DNA of 64,000 nt from VRUE01 sp036406595 (GTDB lineage: Bacteria > Actinomycetota > Thermoleophilia > Solirubrobacterales > 70-9): the NCBI GenBank assembly GCA_036406595.1, contig DASXAR010000087.1, positions 1 through 64,000 on the forward strand, read 5' to 3'. This document shows, piece after piece, positions 1-8,048 of the stretch. How positions within the stretch are numbered: position 1 is the first letter of the stretch; each line of letters starts with the position of its first letter. Below the pieces are notes generated by a model. The model made no database searches and was not told where the DNA came from. It was given only the letters and a program-made list of their open reading frames with translations. Made by a program: the position numbers and the translations under genes.

Positions 1-207
1 CTCCACAGATTCAAGGCCTTCGCGGAGATGGAAGAGGAGGCGGAAGGCGGTTGGCGGGGGACAATCGAGGACGGTGAGGTGAAGAGGAAAAGCGACCGGA
101 AATCTCCCCGTTCGCAATCGAACCACAGGTCCGGCGCACGCTCCCGGCGCGGCCGGAACGGATCGGACCCGCATCGTTCGTCGAGCAGGTCCGGCTCCCG
201 CAATTGA
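1..207 (+). CDS. possible 3' end of a truncated upstream gene
   Basis: The first forward frame is open from the window edge to a TGA at 205-207. It reads as an acidic, amphipathic stretch followed by a basic Ser/Arg-rich tail. The other two forward frames stop before base 115. This could be the C-terminus of a gene that starts outside the window, but no family is recognisable and chance open frames are common at this GC content. Otherwise bases 1-203 contain only the leader of the next gene. Confidence 0.25.
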   Translation, partial: LHRFKAFAEMEEEAEGGWRGTIEDGEVKRKSDRKSPRSQSNHRSGARSRRGRNGSDPHRSSSRSGSRN

Positions 208-224
208 TCCAAGGAAGGAACCAA

Positions 225-677
225 ATGGCAGCGAGCAAAGCCAAAGCCAAACCGAAAACGAGTTCGAGGTCCAAATCCAAACCCAAATCGGCGAGGTCAA
301 AACCGAAAAAAGCCTCGGGTAACGCGAAACGGACGGCGAAAGCCGCCGGTACGGGTCCTCGAAAATCGACCCAGCGGAAAGCCTCCGGCGGTGGGCCGCT
401 CGAGAAGTTGAAAGGCCCCGCAACCGCGACGGGGGCCGCCCTGCTCGCGGTCGCCGGTGGTCTCGCAGCCACCAGAAACCGGAACCATCGCTCCGCGCTG
501 CTGCACGGCGGGGCTGGGAAGAAGTTCATCAAGAACATGAAGCGCGTCAACCTGCCGAGCGTCGACGAGGCGATCGACTGGGTTGAGGAGAAGTCGAAGG
601 GAGTCGGGGACGCCGGCTACAAAGTCGCCGAGATGACCTCGCAGGCGCGTAAGGCAAAGAAGGTCGTATCGCGGTGA
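225..677 (+). CDS. lysine-rich basic protein with a hydrophobic segment
   Basis: This is a 150-residue protein of unknown function. The first 65 residues are almost only Lys, Ala, Ser, Pro and Arg, like histone-H1-type tails of actinobacterial nucleoid proteins. A short hydrophobic Ala/Leu/Gly segment follows (about residues 70-85). The C-terminal third is a mixed amphipathic helix (SVDEAIDWVEEKSKG). The ATG at 225 is chosen over the in-frame TTG at 204 because an AAGGAAGG ribosome-binding site lies at 211-218. The stop overlaps the GTG of the next gene (GTGA), suggesting translational coupling. Lysine is often AAA here, unlike neighbouring genes. A nucleic-acid or envelope-associated role is only a guess. 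Confidence 0.6.
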   Translation: MAASKAKAKPKTSSRSKSKPKSARSKPKKASGNAKRTAKAAGTGPRKSTQRKASGGGPLEKLKGPATATGAALLAVAGGLAATRNRNHRSALLHGGAGKKFIKNMKRVNLPSVDEAIDWVEEKSKGVGDAGYKVAEMTSQARKAKKVVSR

Positions 678-951
678 TCGACGCCGACGAGGACCGAAGA
701 GAGACAAACGAGCTGTCCGACGACGAACCCGCGGATGTCGAGGTCTTCACCGGGGTTCGCGCCAGGAGTCTCCGCTTCGGCAGAGTTCCGGAGACGCGGG
801 TGTCGTCGAGGGGGAGCCGGCGGAGCGCTCGAGCTCAAAAACGGAGCGGGAGAACCTGCCCGAGGAGGTCGAGTGTGATGTGACCTATCGGGACGCCCGG
901 GTTCGATGGACCGCACGCTCCAGGATCGTCCACCCGACCGATCCGGACTGA
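674..951 (+). pseudogene. small conserved protein gene interrupted by a frameshift
   Basis: The GTG at 674 overlaps the previous stop codon. The frame encodes an acidic start, then VEVFTGVRARSLRFGRVPET, and then turns into Arg/Ser-rich text and stops at 883. From about base 800 the -1 frame continues as a far more protein-like sequence (EGEPAERSSSKTEREN, then LPEEVECDVTYRDARVRW) up to a TGA at 949-951. Joining the two needs one extra base near 798-803 and gives about 92 residues. No slippery heptamer is visible, so a one-base deletion, in the genome or in the assembly, is more likely than programmed frameshifting. The function is unknown. Confidence 0.6.
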
Positions 952-953
952 GC

Positions 954-1853
954 TCAGGCGCCGACCGGTGCCGAGAGCCGCTCTTCGACCCAGCGGGTGG
1001 AGGCGATGTGCCTGCCCATGCCGAGCTCCTTGGGCTCCGCCCCCAGCGCCAGGCCGACCAGCTGCGGTAGGTGCAGGACGGCCAGGCCGAGGTCGCGGTT
1101 GACGATCTTCGCCGCCTCCGGCTGCTGCATGTCGAGATTGAGATGGCAGAGCGGGCAGGGCGTGACCAGGCAGTCCGCGCCGGCGTCGATCGCGTCGCCG
1201 AGGTGGCTGCCGGCCTGCCGCAGCGAGGTCTCGCGGCTCATCGTGATCACCGGGAAGCCGCAGCACTTGCGGGCCCCGTCGTAGTCGACCACCTCGCCGC
1301 CGAGGACGTCGATCAGCTTCTCCAGGTAGAGGTCGCGTTCGGGGAACTCGTCGTAGCCGAGCCGGTCCTTGGGCCGCACCACGTAGCAGCCGTAGAAGGG
1401 GCCCACGCGCAGCCCGGAGAGCGGGCGCGCCACCTTCTCCGCCAGCTTCTCGAGCCCATAGTCCTCGACCAGCAGCCAGAGGAAGTTTTTGTTGGTGAAG
1501 CCGTCCTTGTCCTTCTCGTAGGAGAGTCCCTGGCCGCTCAGCACCTCGTTGATGTGGGCCCGGTAGGCGGAGTCGGCGTCGAGCCGCTGCTGGCACTCCG
1601 ACTGAGCCCCCTGGCAGGTCGAGCAGATGTTCATCATCGCCAGCCCGGTCTGCTGGGCGAGGGCGAAGGTGCGGGCATTGAGGGTGTCGGCCAGCTCCTG
1701 GTTGTGCTCGGCGATGATCCCGGCGCCGCAGCAATTCGCCCGGTCGAGTTCGACCAGCTCGATCCCCAGCCGCTCCGCGACGATCGCCATCGAGCCGTGC
1801 AGCTCGGTGGTGAAGCCGCGCGAGACGCAGCCTGGCCAGTAGGCGAGCTTCAT
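954..1853 (-). CDS. sdhE: succinate dehydrogenase/fumarate reductase subunit E (HdrB-like, CCG domains)
   Basis: This 299-residue protein has two CCG domains as in heterodisulfide reductase subunit B. The first contains WPGCVSRG, ANCCGAG and CSTCQG; the second contains FYGCYVVRP, RKCCGFPV and PCPLCHLNLD. In type E succinate:quinone oxidoreductases and the Campylobacter methylmenaquinol:fumarate reductase, such a subunit replaces the transmembrane cytochrome b anchor and binds a non-cubane iron-sulfur cluster. The start ATG overlaps the sdhB stop (ATGA), so it is translationally coupled as the last gene of sdhABE. No membrane helix is visible. This subunit is unrelated to the FAD-assembly factor also called SdhE. 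Confidence 0.88.
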   Translation of the reverse strand: MKLAYWPGCVSRGFTTELHGSMAIVAERLGIELVELDRANCCGAGIIAEHNQELADTLNARTFALAQQTGLAMMNICSTCQGAQSECQQRLDADSAYRAHINEVLSGQGLSYEKDKDGFTNKNFLWLLVEDYGLEKLAEKVARPLSGLRVGPFYGCYVVRPKDRLGYDEFPERDLYLEKLIDVLGGEVVDYDGARKCCGFPVITMSRETSLRQAGSHLGDAIDAGADCLVTPCPLCHLNLDMQQPEAAKIVNRDLGLAVLHLPQLVGLALGAEPKELGMGRHIASTRWVEERLSAPVGA

Positions 1854-3031
1854 ACGGCCTCCTTCTCGTCCGGCTCCGGTTCGACGTCCTCCTCGCCCCG
1901 GATGTAGATGTTGAATTCCTCGCGGTGCTCCTCGGCGTGCGCGTAGATCGCCTTCACCTCGTCCTGGGCACCGTCGGGAAGCTTCGGGTGGATGCCCGGG
2001 ATCAGCTTCGACAGCGACCGGGCCTTCCCGGTCCTGATCGCGCGCAGCACCGTCGGCAGCGAGTTGACCAGGCCTTTGATCGCCGATTTGGTCGGTTTCA
2101 GCTTGCCCTTGACGCCCGGCGCGTAGGACTCCTGGATCAGCAGCGCCTCGTCGTTCGTCCCCTTCTTCTCGATCATCTTGACGAAGGCGTGCATGTGGTT
2201 GTAGCCGTTGTTGGGGTCTTGCTCGATCCCCTCCTCCGCCGCCTTGCGCCGCAGGCGCATGATCTGGTCCATCGGGGCGACGCCCTTCGGGCAGGCGTCG
2301 ATGCAGCTGAAGCAGTGGGTGCAGTCGTAGATGCCGTGCGGGTCGTGGGCGAGGTCATGGAGGCGCTCCTTGGTCTCGGCGTCGCGCGGATCGCCGACGA
2401 AGCGATAGGCCTTCGCCAGCGCGGCGGGACCGATGAAATCGGGGTCGGCCTCCATCGAGAGGCAGGACGAGACGCAGGCGCCGCACTGGATGCAGGCCAT
2501 CGACTGGGTGATGTCGATCATCGACTCGGGCTCGACCACGTACTCGCGCTCGGGAGGTTCGCCGTGTGGGAGGAGCCAGGGGGTGACACGGCGGATCTTG
2601 GTCCAGTGCGTCGACTCCATGTCGGTGATCAGGTCCTTGATCACCGGCATGTTCCCCATCGGCTCTATCAATATCGGCACGTCCTCGCTCTCGCTCGGGC
2701 CAGAAGAAACAGATATGGACTGGCCCTCGCTTCCGCGTCCGGGCGTGCCGGGTGTCCCCCTGGAGAACTTGTTGGCCATCTCCTGGGCCTCGCCGATCTG
2801 GGTTTTGCACCCGAGGCCCGACTGGCCGTTGATCTTCATCCCGCATGATCCGCAGATGGCGGCCCGGCACGAGCAGCGGACCGAGAGCGAGCCGTCGTCG
2901 CGGTCCTTGGCCTGGAGCAGCCCGTCGAGCACCGAGAGCGAGGGGTCGAGCTCGACGCCGAACTCCTCCCAGTAGGGCCCCTCGCCGCTCTCCGGCTGGT
3001 ACCGGCGGACCTTCAGCGTGTACTCGGCCAT
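1850..3031 (-). CDS. sdhB: succinate dehydrogenase/fumarate reductase iron-sulfur subunit with inserted 20-aa repeat peptide
   Basis: This 393-residue subunit passes electrons from the SdhA flavin to quinone. The N-terminal plant-type ferredoxin domain has the 2Fe-2S ligands C55, C60, C63 and C75. The C-terminal ferredoxin domain carries CIQCGACVSSC and CTHCFSCIDACPKG for the 4Fe-4S and 3Fe-4S (or second 4Fe-4S) clusters. It is much longer than classical SdhB (about 235-250 residues), partly through a C-terminal extension of roughly 100 residues. Between the last 2Fe-2S cysteine and the conserved EPMGNMPVIKDL stretch, residues about 95-115 are a Gly/Ser/Pro-rich insert, identical to one in the MMPL gene at 21278-21338. 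It lies 4 bases downstream of sdhA. Confidence 0.93.
   Translation of the reverse strand: MAEYTLKVRRYQPESGEGPYWEEFGVELDPSLSVLDGLLQAKDRDDGSLSVRCSCRAAICGSCGMKINGQSGLGCKTQIGEAQEMANKFSRGTPGTPGRGSEGQSISVSSGPSESEDVPILIEPMGNMPVIKDLITDMESTHWTKIRRVTPWLLPHGEPPEREYVVEPESMIDITQSMACIQCGACVSSCLSMEADPDFIGPAALAKAYRFVGDPRDAETKERLHDLAHDPHGIYDCTHCFSCIDACPKGVAPMDQIMRLRRKAAEEGIEQDPNNGYNHMHAFVKMIEKKGTNDEALLIQESYAPGVKGKLKPTKSAIKGLVNSLPTVLRAIRTGKARSLSKLIPGIHPKLPDGAQDEVKAIYAHAEEHREEFNIYIRGEEDVEPEPDEKEAV
2687..2747 (-). repeat. 61-bp in-frame repeat, copy 1 (inside sdhB)
   Basis: These 61 bases are identical, read on the minus strand, to 21278-21338 and are translated in the same frame (TPGRGSEGQSISVSSGPSES). They contain a 7-bp inverted repeat (2697-2703 with 2720-2726) around an AT-richer 16-base loop. 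There is no stop codon in any of the six frames. Similarity appears to continue a few bases beyond the identical core with single-base indels on each side. Confidence 0.9.
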
Positions 3032-3035
3032 CTTG

Positions 3036-4724
3036 CTAGTACGTCCTCTCTTCGGGTTCCCACTGCGTGATCGTCACCTCTGAGTATGAGATCTCGGGCC
3101 CGTCGTCGCCCGATTGGAGGTCGATGTGCTTGAGCCACTCCTCGTCATTGCGCTCCGGGAAGTCCGTTCGGTACTGGGCGCCGCGGCTCTCCCGCCGCTC
3201 CAGCGCCGCGACGCAGGTGCACTCGGCGTTGTCGAGCATGTAGCCGAGCTCTATCGCCGCCAGCAGGTCCTGGTTGAAGACGCTGCCCTTGTCGTCGACG
3301 TAGGCGGATCCGGCCTCCTCCTTGAGCCGGCGGACCGTCTCCAGCGCCTCGCTGATGCCGGCCTCATCGCGGAAGACGGCGACGTGCTTGTCCATCGTCG
3401 TCCCCAGCTCGAGCTTGATCTCCGAGACGCGGCGGCCCGAGCCCTTCTCGCGGGCGGCGATCGCGTCGACCGTCCGCTGCTCCTGTTCGAGCACCTCCTT
3501 CGACGGGCGGGCGGCGTCGGTGCGCTTCGCGCGCTGGGCGGCATCGAGCCCCGAGCGACGGCCGAAGATAAGGGTGTCCAGAAGCGAGTTGGCGCCGAGG
3601 CGATTGCCGCCGTGGACGGAGACGCATGCGACCTCTCCCGCCGCGTAGAGCCCGGGAATGTCGGTGCGGCCGTCGACGTCCGTCTTCACGCCACCCATCG
3701 TGTAGTGGTTGCCCGGCTTGATGTGGATCGGTTCGCGGGTGATGTCGACGCCGGCGAAGTCGCGGCCGACGAGGACGATCTCGCGGAGCGCCTCGTGGAC
3801 CCGCTTGCGCGGCACGACGGTGATGTCGAGTGCGACCGTCCCATCGGGGAAGCCCCGGCCCTCGTCGATCTCCGTCTGCTCGGCGCGGGAGACGACGTCG
3901 CGGGAGGCAAGCTCCATCTTGTTGGGCGCGTAGCGCTCCATGAACCGCTCGCCGTTCGCGTTGAGCAGGTGCGCGCCCTCGCCGCGGGCGCCCTCGGTGA
4001 TCAGGAAGCCCTTGCCGGCGAGCGTGGTCGGGTGGTACTGGATCATCTCCATGTCCATCAGCTTCGCCCCCGCCCGGTAGGCCATCGCGATTCCGTCGCC
4101 GGTGCAGATCAGCGCGTTCGTGGTCGGCTTCCAGACCTGGCCGTTTCCCCCAGAGGCGAGGATCACCGACTTCGCGCCGAACATCTCCGTCGTGCCGTCG
4201 GCGATGTTGCGGGTGACGACCCCACAGCACTCACCGTCCTCGTCCAGAGCCAGCGCGGTGCAGAACCACTCCTCGTAGCGGGCGACCTGCTCGGAGTGCT
4301 TCATCAGCTGCTCGTAGAGGACGTGCATGATCGCCTGCCCGGTTATGTCGGCCACGTAGTAGGTGCGGGCCGCAGAGGCGCCGCCGAACGCCCTGGTCCC
4401 GAGGCGCCCCTCCTCGTTGCGGTGGAAGGTGACGCCGAGATGCTCGAGGTGGAGGATCTCCTCGGGCGCCTCGCGGCACATGATTTCGACCGCGTCCTGG
4501 TCTCCGAGGTAGTCGGAGCCCTTGATCGTGTCGAAGGCGTGCGACTCCCACGAGTCACCGGGGTTGAGCGCCGCGTTGATTCCGCCCTGGGCTGCATTCG
4601 AGTGGGAGCGGACCGGGTGGACCTTGCTGATGAGCCCCACCGAGACGCCCTGCTCGGCGGCGGCCAGGGCGGCCCTCTGCCCGGCGAGCCCCGCTCCGAT
4701 CACCAGTACGTCATGCGTTGGCAC
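3036..4724 (-). CDS. sdhA: succinate dehydrogenase/fumarate reductase flavoprotein subunit
   Basis: The 562-residue FAD subunit oxidises succinate (or reduces fumarate). Visible features are the N-terminal dinucleotide fold (VIGAGLAGQRAALAAAEQG), the SHSNAAQGGINAAL segment with the histidine that normally binds FAD covalently, TEGARGEGAHLLNANGERFM near the active site, and HGGNRLGANSLLD. There is no twin-arginine signal, so the complex should face the cytoplasm, unlike the periplasmic Mfr enzymes. It is the first gene of sdhABE and is divergent from the site-2 protease gene. The 80 bases between them hold a possible minus-strand -10 box (TAGGAT around 4734-4739) but no convincing -35. Confidence 0.95.
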   Translation of the reverse strand: MPTHDVLVIGAGLAGQRAALAAAEQGVSVGLISKVHPVRSHSNAAQGGINAALNPGDSWESHAFDTIKGSDYLGDQDAVEIMCREAPEEILHLEHLGVTFHRNEEGRLGTRAFGGASAARTYYVADITGQAIMHVLYEQLMKHSEQVARYEEWFCTALALDEDGECCGVVTRNIADGTTEMFGAKSVILASGGNGQVWKPTTNALICTGDGIAMAYRAGAKLMDMEMIQYHPTTLAGKGFLITEGARGEGAHLLNANGERFMERYAPNKMELASRDVVSRAEQTEIDEGRGFPDGTVALDITVVPRKRVHEALREIVLVGRDFAGVDITREPIHIKPGNHYTMGGVKTDVDGRTDIPGLYAAGEVACVSVHGGNRLGANSLLDTLIFGRRSGLDAAQRAKRTDAARPSKEVLEQEQRTVDAIAAREKGSGRRVSEIKLELGTTMDKHVAVFRDEAGISEALETVRRLKEEAGSAYVDDKGSVFNQDLLAAIELGYMLDNAECTCVAALERRESRGAQYRTDFPERNDEEWLKHIDLQSGDDGPEISYSEVTITQWEPEERTY

Positions 4725-4804
4725 GAGCGCGGATCCTATAGATGTGCGGTCGACGGGCCCCGTCGCGCGCGGCGCGACCCGAGCCGCCGCTTACCATTGT
4801 GGAA

Positions 4805-5977
4805 ATGCCCGGTGGAGGCTCTATCACGCTGTTTCACGTCCGCGGGATCCGGATCGCGGTCGATTGGTCCTGGTTCCTCGTCCTCTTCCTGGTGATCTTC
4901 TGGCTGTCGCGCTTCTACGGCGACGTGCTGGGGGAGTCGGGCTCCTCGACGGCCCCCTTCGTTCTCGCCGTGCTCAGCGCGGTCGGCTTCTTCGGCTCGA
5001 TCGTCCTGCACGAGCTTGGACACGCCGTGGCCGCGATCCGCAGCGGGATCGGCATCTCGAGCATCCAGCTCTGGGTTTTCGGCGGCATGGCGCGGATGGA
5101 CCGCGAGTCCGAGACACCCGGGGCGGAGTTCAAGGTCGCGATCGCGGGGCCGTTGGTAACGCTTGCGATCGTCGTCGCGCTGACCCTGATCGGGCTGGCG
5201 GCCGCGGGTGCGCACGAGTTCCGGCGCGCGGTGCTGATCGAGAGCGACTCCGGCGTCTCGGGCGTGCTCGCAATGGTCGCCTGGCTCGCCTCGATCAACC
5301 TACTCGTCCTCCTCTTCAATCTGCTGCCGGCGTTCCCCATGGACGGGGGCCGGGTCGTCCGGGCGATCGCCTGGTGGCGGACCGGGGACCGGACCGCGGC
5401 GACCCGGTTCGCCGCCGGGCTGGGGCGCGTCTTCGCCTACGTCTTCATCGGAGCCGGCCTGTTCATGGTCGTCACCGGCTCTGGCTTCGGCGTCTTCGGC
5501 GGGCTCTGGCTGGCGCTGATCGGGATGGTCATCAACGGCTCCGCCCGGGGCGCCACCCTTCAGACCAGGATCACCGGGCGGATCGAGGGCCTGCGGGTCT
5601 CCGATGTGATGGACCGCGAGCCGGTCGCGATTCCCGCCGAGCTCAGCGTCGAGCGGGCCCTCGACGAGTACTTCCTGCGCTACCGCTGGCCGTGGTTCCC
5701 GGTGGTCGACGCGGCGCATCGCTTCCGGGGCCTGCTGATCCGCGACCGCGCCGACGAGGTGCCCGAGGTTTCGCGCGCGACCTCGCTCGTCTCCGAACTG
5801 CTCGATCTCGACGACGGGGCCTTCCAGGTTCGCGACGACGCCCCGCTCGAGTCGCTGCTCGCTAACCGGAACCTGCGCAAGTTCGGCGCCCTGATGGCGG
5901 TGGATGCGGATGGTCGCCTTTCCGGGGTGGTGACCATCGAGCAGGTCGGGCGGGCGCTGCGCGGCAGCCCTGGCTGA
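4805..5977 (+). CDS. site-2 protease (M50) family membrane metalloprotease with CBS domains
   Basis: This 390-residue intramembrane protease has the zinc motif HELGH in a hydrophobic helix (VLHELGHAVAAIRSG) and the second metal motif in NLLPAFPMDGGRVVRAI. Five or six membrane segments cover residues about 15-230. A cytosolic C-terminal region with a CBS pair follows (VSDVMDREPVAIPAE to VTIEQVGRAL). This is the SpoIVFB-like S2P group in which CBS domains probably sense adenylates. The ATG at 4805 is preferred to upstream GTG/ATG codons because the homologous region begins ITLFHVRGIRIAVDWSWF. The substrate is unknown; candidates are anti-sigma factors or other membrane regulators. Confidence 0.88.
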   Translation: MPGGGSITLFHVRGIRIAVDWSWFLVLFLVIFWLSRFYGDVLGESGSSTAPFVLAVLSAVGFFGSIVLHELGHAVAAIRSGIGISSIQLWVFGGMARMDRESETPGAEFKVAIAGPLVTLAIVVALTLIGLAAAGAHEFRRAVLIESDSGVSGVLAMVAWLASINLLVLLFNLLPAFPMDGGRVVRAIAWWRTGDRTAATRFAAGLGRVFAYVFIGAGLFMVVTGSGFGVFGGLWLALIGMVINGSARGATLQTRITGRIEGLRVSDVMDREPVAIPAELSVERALDEYFLRYRWPWFPVVDAAHRFRGLLIRDRADEVPEVSRATSLVSELLDLDDGAFQVRDDAPLESLLANRNLRKFGALMAVDADGRLSGVVTIEQVGRALRGSPG

Positions 5978-5981
5978 GCCC

Positions 5982-7655
5982 TCAGCCCGCCGGCCGGTGG
6001 CGCTCGATGATGCGGCCGAAGTCGGTTCCGCTCGGCAGCGTGCCGAACGCGTTGCCCCAATCGCCCCCGAGGCGCGAGGCGCAGAAAGCGTCGGCCACCG
6101 CCGGGTCCCCGTAGCGGACCAGCAGCGAGGCCTGCAGCGCCAGCGCCATCCGCTCGACGACGCGGCGTGCCCGCGACTGGATCGTCTCCACGTCGCCCGG
6201 GATCTCCTCTCGCAGCGAGCTGACGTAGGCGTCGAGGCGCGGTTCCGCGCCGGCCCCCTCGAGCACCTCGGCGAAGAAGGACTCGACCGACTCGGGGCTT
6301 TTCACCATCGCGCGCAGGACGTCGAGGCACTGCACGTTGCCGCTGCCCTCCCAGATCGAAGCGAGCGGGCTCTCGCGGAAGAGGCGGGGCATCCCCGAGT
6401 CCTCGACATAGCCGTTGCCGCCGAGGCACTCTAGGCACTCGACCGCATGCGCCGGCGCCCGCTTGCACATCCAGTACTTGAGGACGGCGTTGGCGAGGCG
6501 GCGGAACTCGAAGGCCTCGCCGTCCTCCGCGGCGACTTCGTCGTAGGAGCGGGCGAGCCGCAGGCCGGCGATCGTCGCCGCCTCGGACTCGACGCAGAGA
6601 TCGGCGAGGACGTTGCGCATCAGCGGCTGGTCGATCAGCTCGGCGCCGAAGGCGGAGCGGTGCGCGGCGTGGTTGAGCGCCTGCACGACGCCGGCGCGGT
6701 ATCCCGTCGCCGCGCCGATCACGCAGTCGAGCCGGGTGTGGTTGACCATCTCGATGATGGTCGGCACGCCGCGCCCCTCCTCGCCGATCAGCCGCGCCCA
6801 GGCGCCGTGGAATTCGACCTCGCTGGAGGCATTGGAGCAGTTCCCCAGCTTGTCCTTGAGGCGCTGGATGTGAAACGCGTTGCGCTCGCCGTCGGGCGTC
6901 CAGCGGGGCATCAGGAAGCAGGAGATCCCCGCATCGGTCTGCGCGAGGATGAGGAAGGCATCGCACATCGGTGCCGAGCAGAACCACTTGTGGCCGACCA
7001 GCTCATACTCGGCCCCGGGCCCTCCGCCGTTCAGTGGCGTCGCCGTCGTCGTGTTGGCGCGAACGTCGGAGCCGCCCTGCTTCTCGGTCATCGCCATCCC
7101 GCAGAGGGCGCCGTTCTTGCGGTCGGCCGGCATCGAGCGCTGGTCGTAGTCGAGGGAGAGGAAGCGCTCTTCCCACTCGGCGGCCAGCTCGGGCTGCCTG
7201 CGGAGCGCCGGGATCGCCGAGTACGTCATCGAGATCGGGCAGCCGACCCCGCTCTCGGCCTGCATCAGCAGCATGAACTTCGCCGCGCGGGCGACGTGGG
7301 CCCCGGGCCGGGGCTCGCGCCAGGGCGAGGCGTGCAGGCCCTGGCCGATGCCGATCCGCATCAGTTCATGCCAGGAGACGTCGAACTCGACCTCGTCGAT
7401 CCGGTTGCCGTAGCGATCGTGGGTGTGCAGCTCGGGCTTTCGCTCGTTCGCCTCGAAGCCCCAGCGGATCGTCTGCCGCGAGCCGCAGATGGCCCCCAGC
7501 TCGCGGGCCTGCTCCTCGGCCCAGTCGGCCCCCTCGCGGGCGAGCGCCTCGGTCAGGGGCCGATCGGCGTCGAACGTGTTGTAGTCCTCGAGCGGCGGCG
7601 CCTGGTTGAAGACGCGATGGGTCTGCCGCGAAGCTGGGCGCTCGGCCGTGGCCAC
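5982..7655 (-). CDS. aidB: AidB-like acyl-CoA dehydrogenase family protein
   Basis: This 557-residue acyl-CoA dehydrogenase superfamily member matches the AidB subgroup. The N-terminus reads THRVFNQAPPLEDYNTFDAD, characteristic of AidB, and the FAD-binding stretch is GMAMTEKQGGSDVRANTT. The C-terminal part contains ECLGGNGYVEDSGMPRLFRE. Escherichia coli AidB is induced by alkylating agents and binds DNA and FAD; its enzymatic role is uncertain. The length is close to E. coli AidB. It ends 4 bases from the convergent site-2 protease gene. Whether it acts in alkylation defence or fatty-acid turnover here cannot be told from sequence. Confidence 0.85.
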   Translation of the reverse strand: MATAERPASRQTHRVFNQAPPLEDYNTFDADRPLTEALAREGADWAEEQARELGAICGSRQTIRWGFEANERKPELHTHDRYGNRIDEVEFDVSWHELMRIGIGQGLHASPWREPRPGAHVARAAKFMLLMQAESGVGCPISMTYSAIPALRRQPELAAEWEERFLSLDYDQRSMPADRKNGALCGMAMTEKQGGSDVRANTTTATPLNGGGPGAEYELVGHKWFCSAPMCDAFLILAQTDAGISCFLMPRWTPDGERNAFHIQRLKDKLGNCSNASSEVEFHGAWARLIGEEGRGVPTIIEMVNHTRLDCVIGAATGYRAGVVQALNHAAHRSAFGAELIDQPLMRNVLADLCVESEAATIAGLRLARSYDEVAAEDGEAFEFRRLANAVLKYWMCKRAPAHAVECLECLGGNGYVEDSGMPRLFRESPLASIWEGSGNVQCLDVLRAMVKSPESVESFFAEVLEGAGAEPRLDAYVSSLREEIPGDVETIQSRARRVVERMALALQASLLVRYGDPAVADAFCASRLGGDWGNAFGTLPSGTDFGRIIERHRPAG

Positions 7656-7687
7656 GGCGACATTCTCGCAGGAGACCCGGTCTCAGG

Positions 7688-7990
7688 TCAGGCCGAGGCG
7701 CCCTCCGGCTGCGGATCGGGTCGGATGATCACCGTGTCGACCACCTCGAGGACCTCGTCGGCGGGCATGTCGACGCGCTGCGCGTGCTCCTTGACCGCGT
7801 CGATGCTGCTCGCCTGGTAGATGCAGACAGTTCCGAGGCTGCCGCCGTCCTCGCCGATCACGTAGCTGCGGATCCAGCGGATGTCCTGGGGGAAGTCGTC
7901 TTCGGCGACCTTTTTCGACCGCTCCGCGGTCGCCTCCAGCTCCTCCGGGCTCTGCCAGGCCGTTTCGCGGCGGATCACGTATGTCTTCAT
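7688..7990 (-). CDS. DUF4242 family small protein
   Basis: This is a 100-residue protein of the DUF4242 (SCO4226-like) type, beginning MKTYVIRRE and containing IRWIRSYVIGEDGG and GTVCIYQASSIDAVKEHAQR. The fold is a ferredoxin-like alpha/beta domain. The Streptomyces member SCO4226 binds nickel, but the role of the family is not established. The ATG at 7990 has a GAGGAG ribosome-binding site nine bases upstream; an in-frame ATG at 8005 would overlap the leader. It is divergent from the TetR gene at 8049 and shares its palindromic operator, so it is probably a target of that repressor. Confidence 0.75.
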   Translation of the reverse strand: MKTYVIRRETAWQSPEELEATAERSKKVAEDDFPQDIRWIRSYVIGEDGGSLGTVCIYQASSIDAVKEHAQRVDMPADEVLEVVDTVIIRPDPQPEGASA

Positions 7991-8013
7991 GGATGGGCTC
8001 CTCATTGCAGGGA

Positions 8014-8034
8014 TTACAGACTGACAGTCGGTAA
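8014..8034. promoter_or_regulatory. palindromic operator between DUF4242 gene and tetR
   Basis: Two 10-base arms, TTACAGACTG and CAGTCGGTAA, flank one central A and are complementary at 9 of 10 positions; the centre GACTGACAGTC is a perfect palindrome. Size and form are typical of TetR-family operators. It lies 14 bases before the tetR ATG and 23 before the DUF4242 start, so one bound repressor could control both divergent promoters. Confidence 0.75.
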
Positions 8035-8048
8035 CCTAGGCGATCCCG

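Noticed and set aside
674..883. Programmed ribosomal frameshift in the small gene
   Set aside because: No slippery heptamer or obvious downstream stimulatory hairpin at the frame change; a one-base loss is simpler.
2687..2747. Intein or group I/II intron remnant as explanation of the shared insert
   Set aside because: Only about 20-28 codons, no splicing motifs, no Cys/Ser-to-HN junction and no intron core; the reading frame is continuous.
3114..4895. Long open frame on the plus strand antisense to sdhA (593 codons)
   Set aside because: Antisense shadow caused by third-position GC; its protein has no motifs, while sdhA on the other strand is fully conserved.
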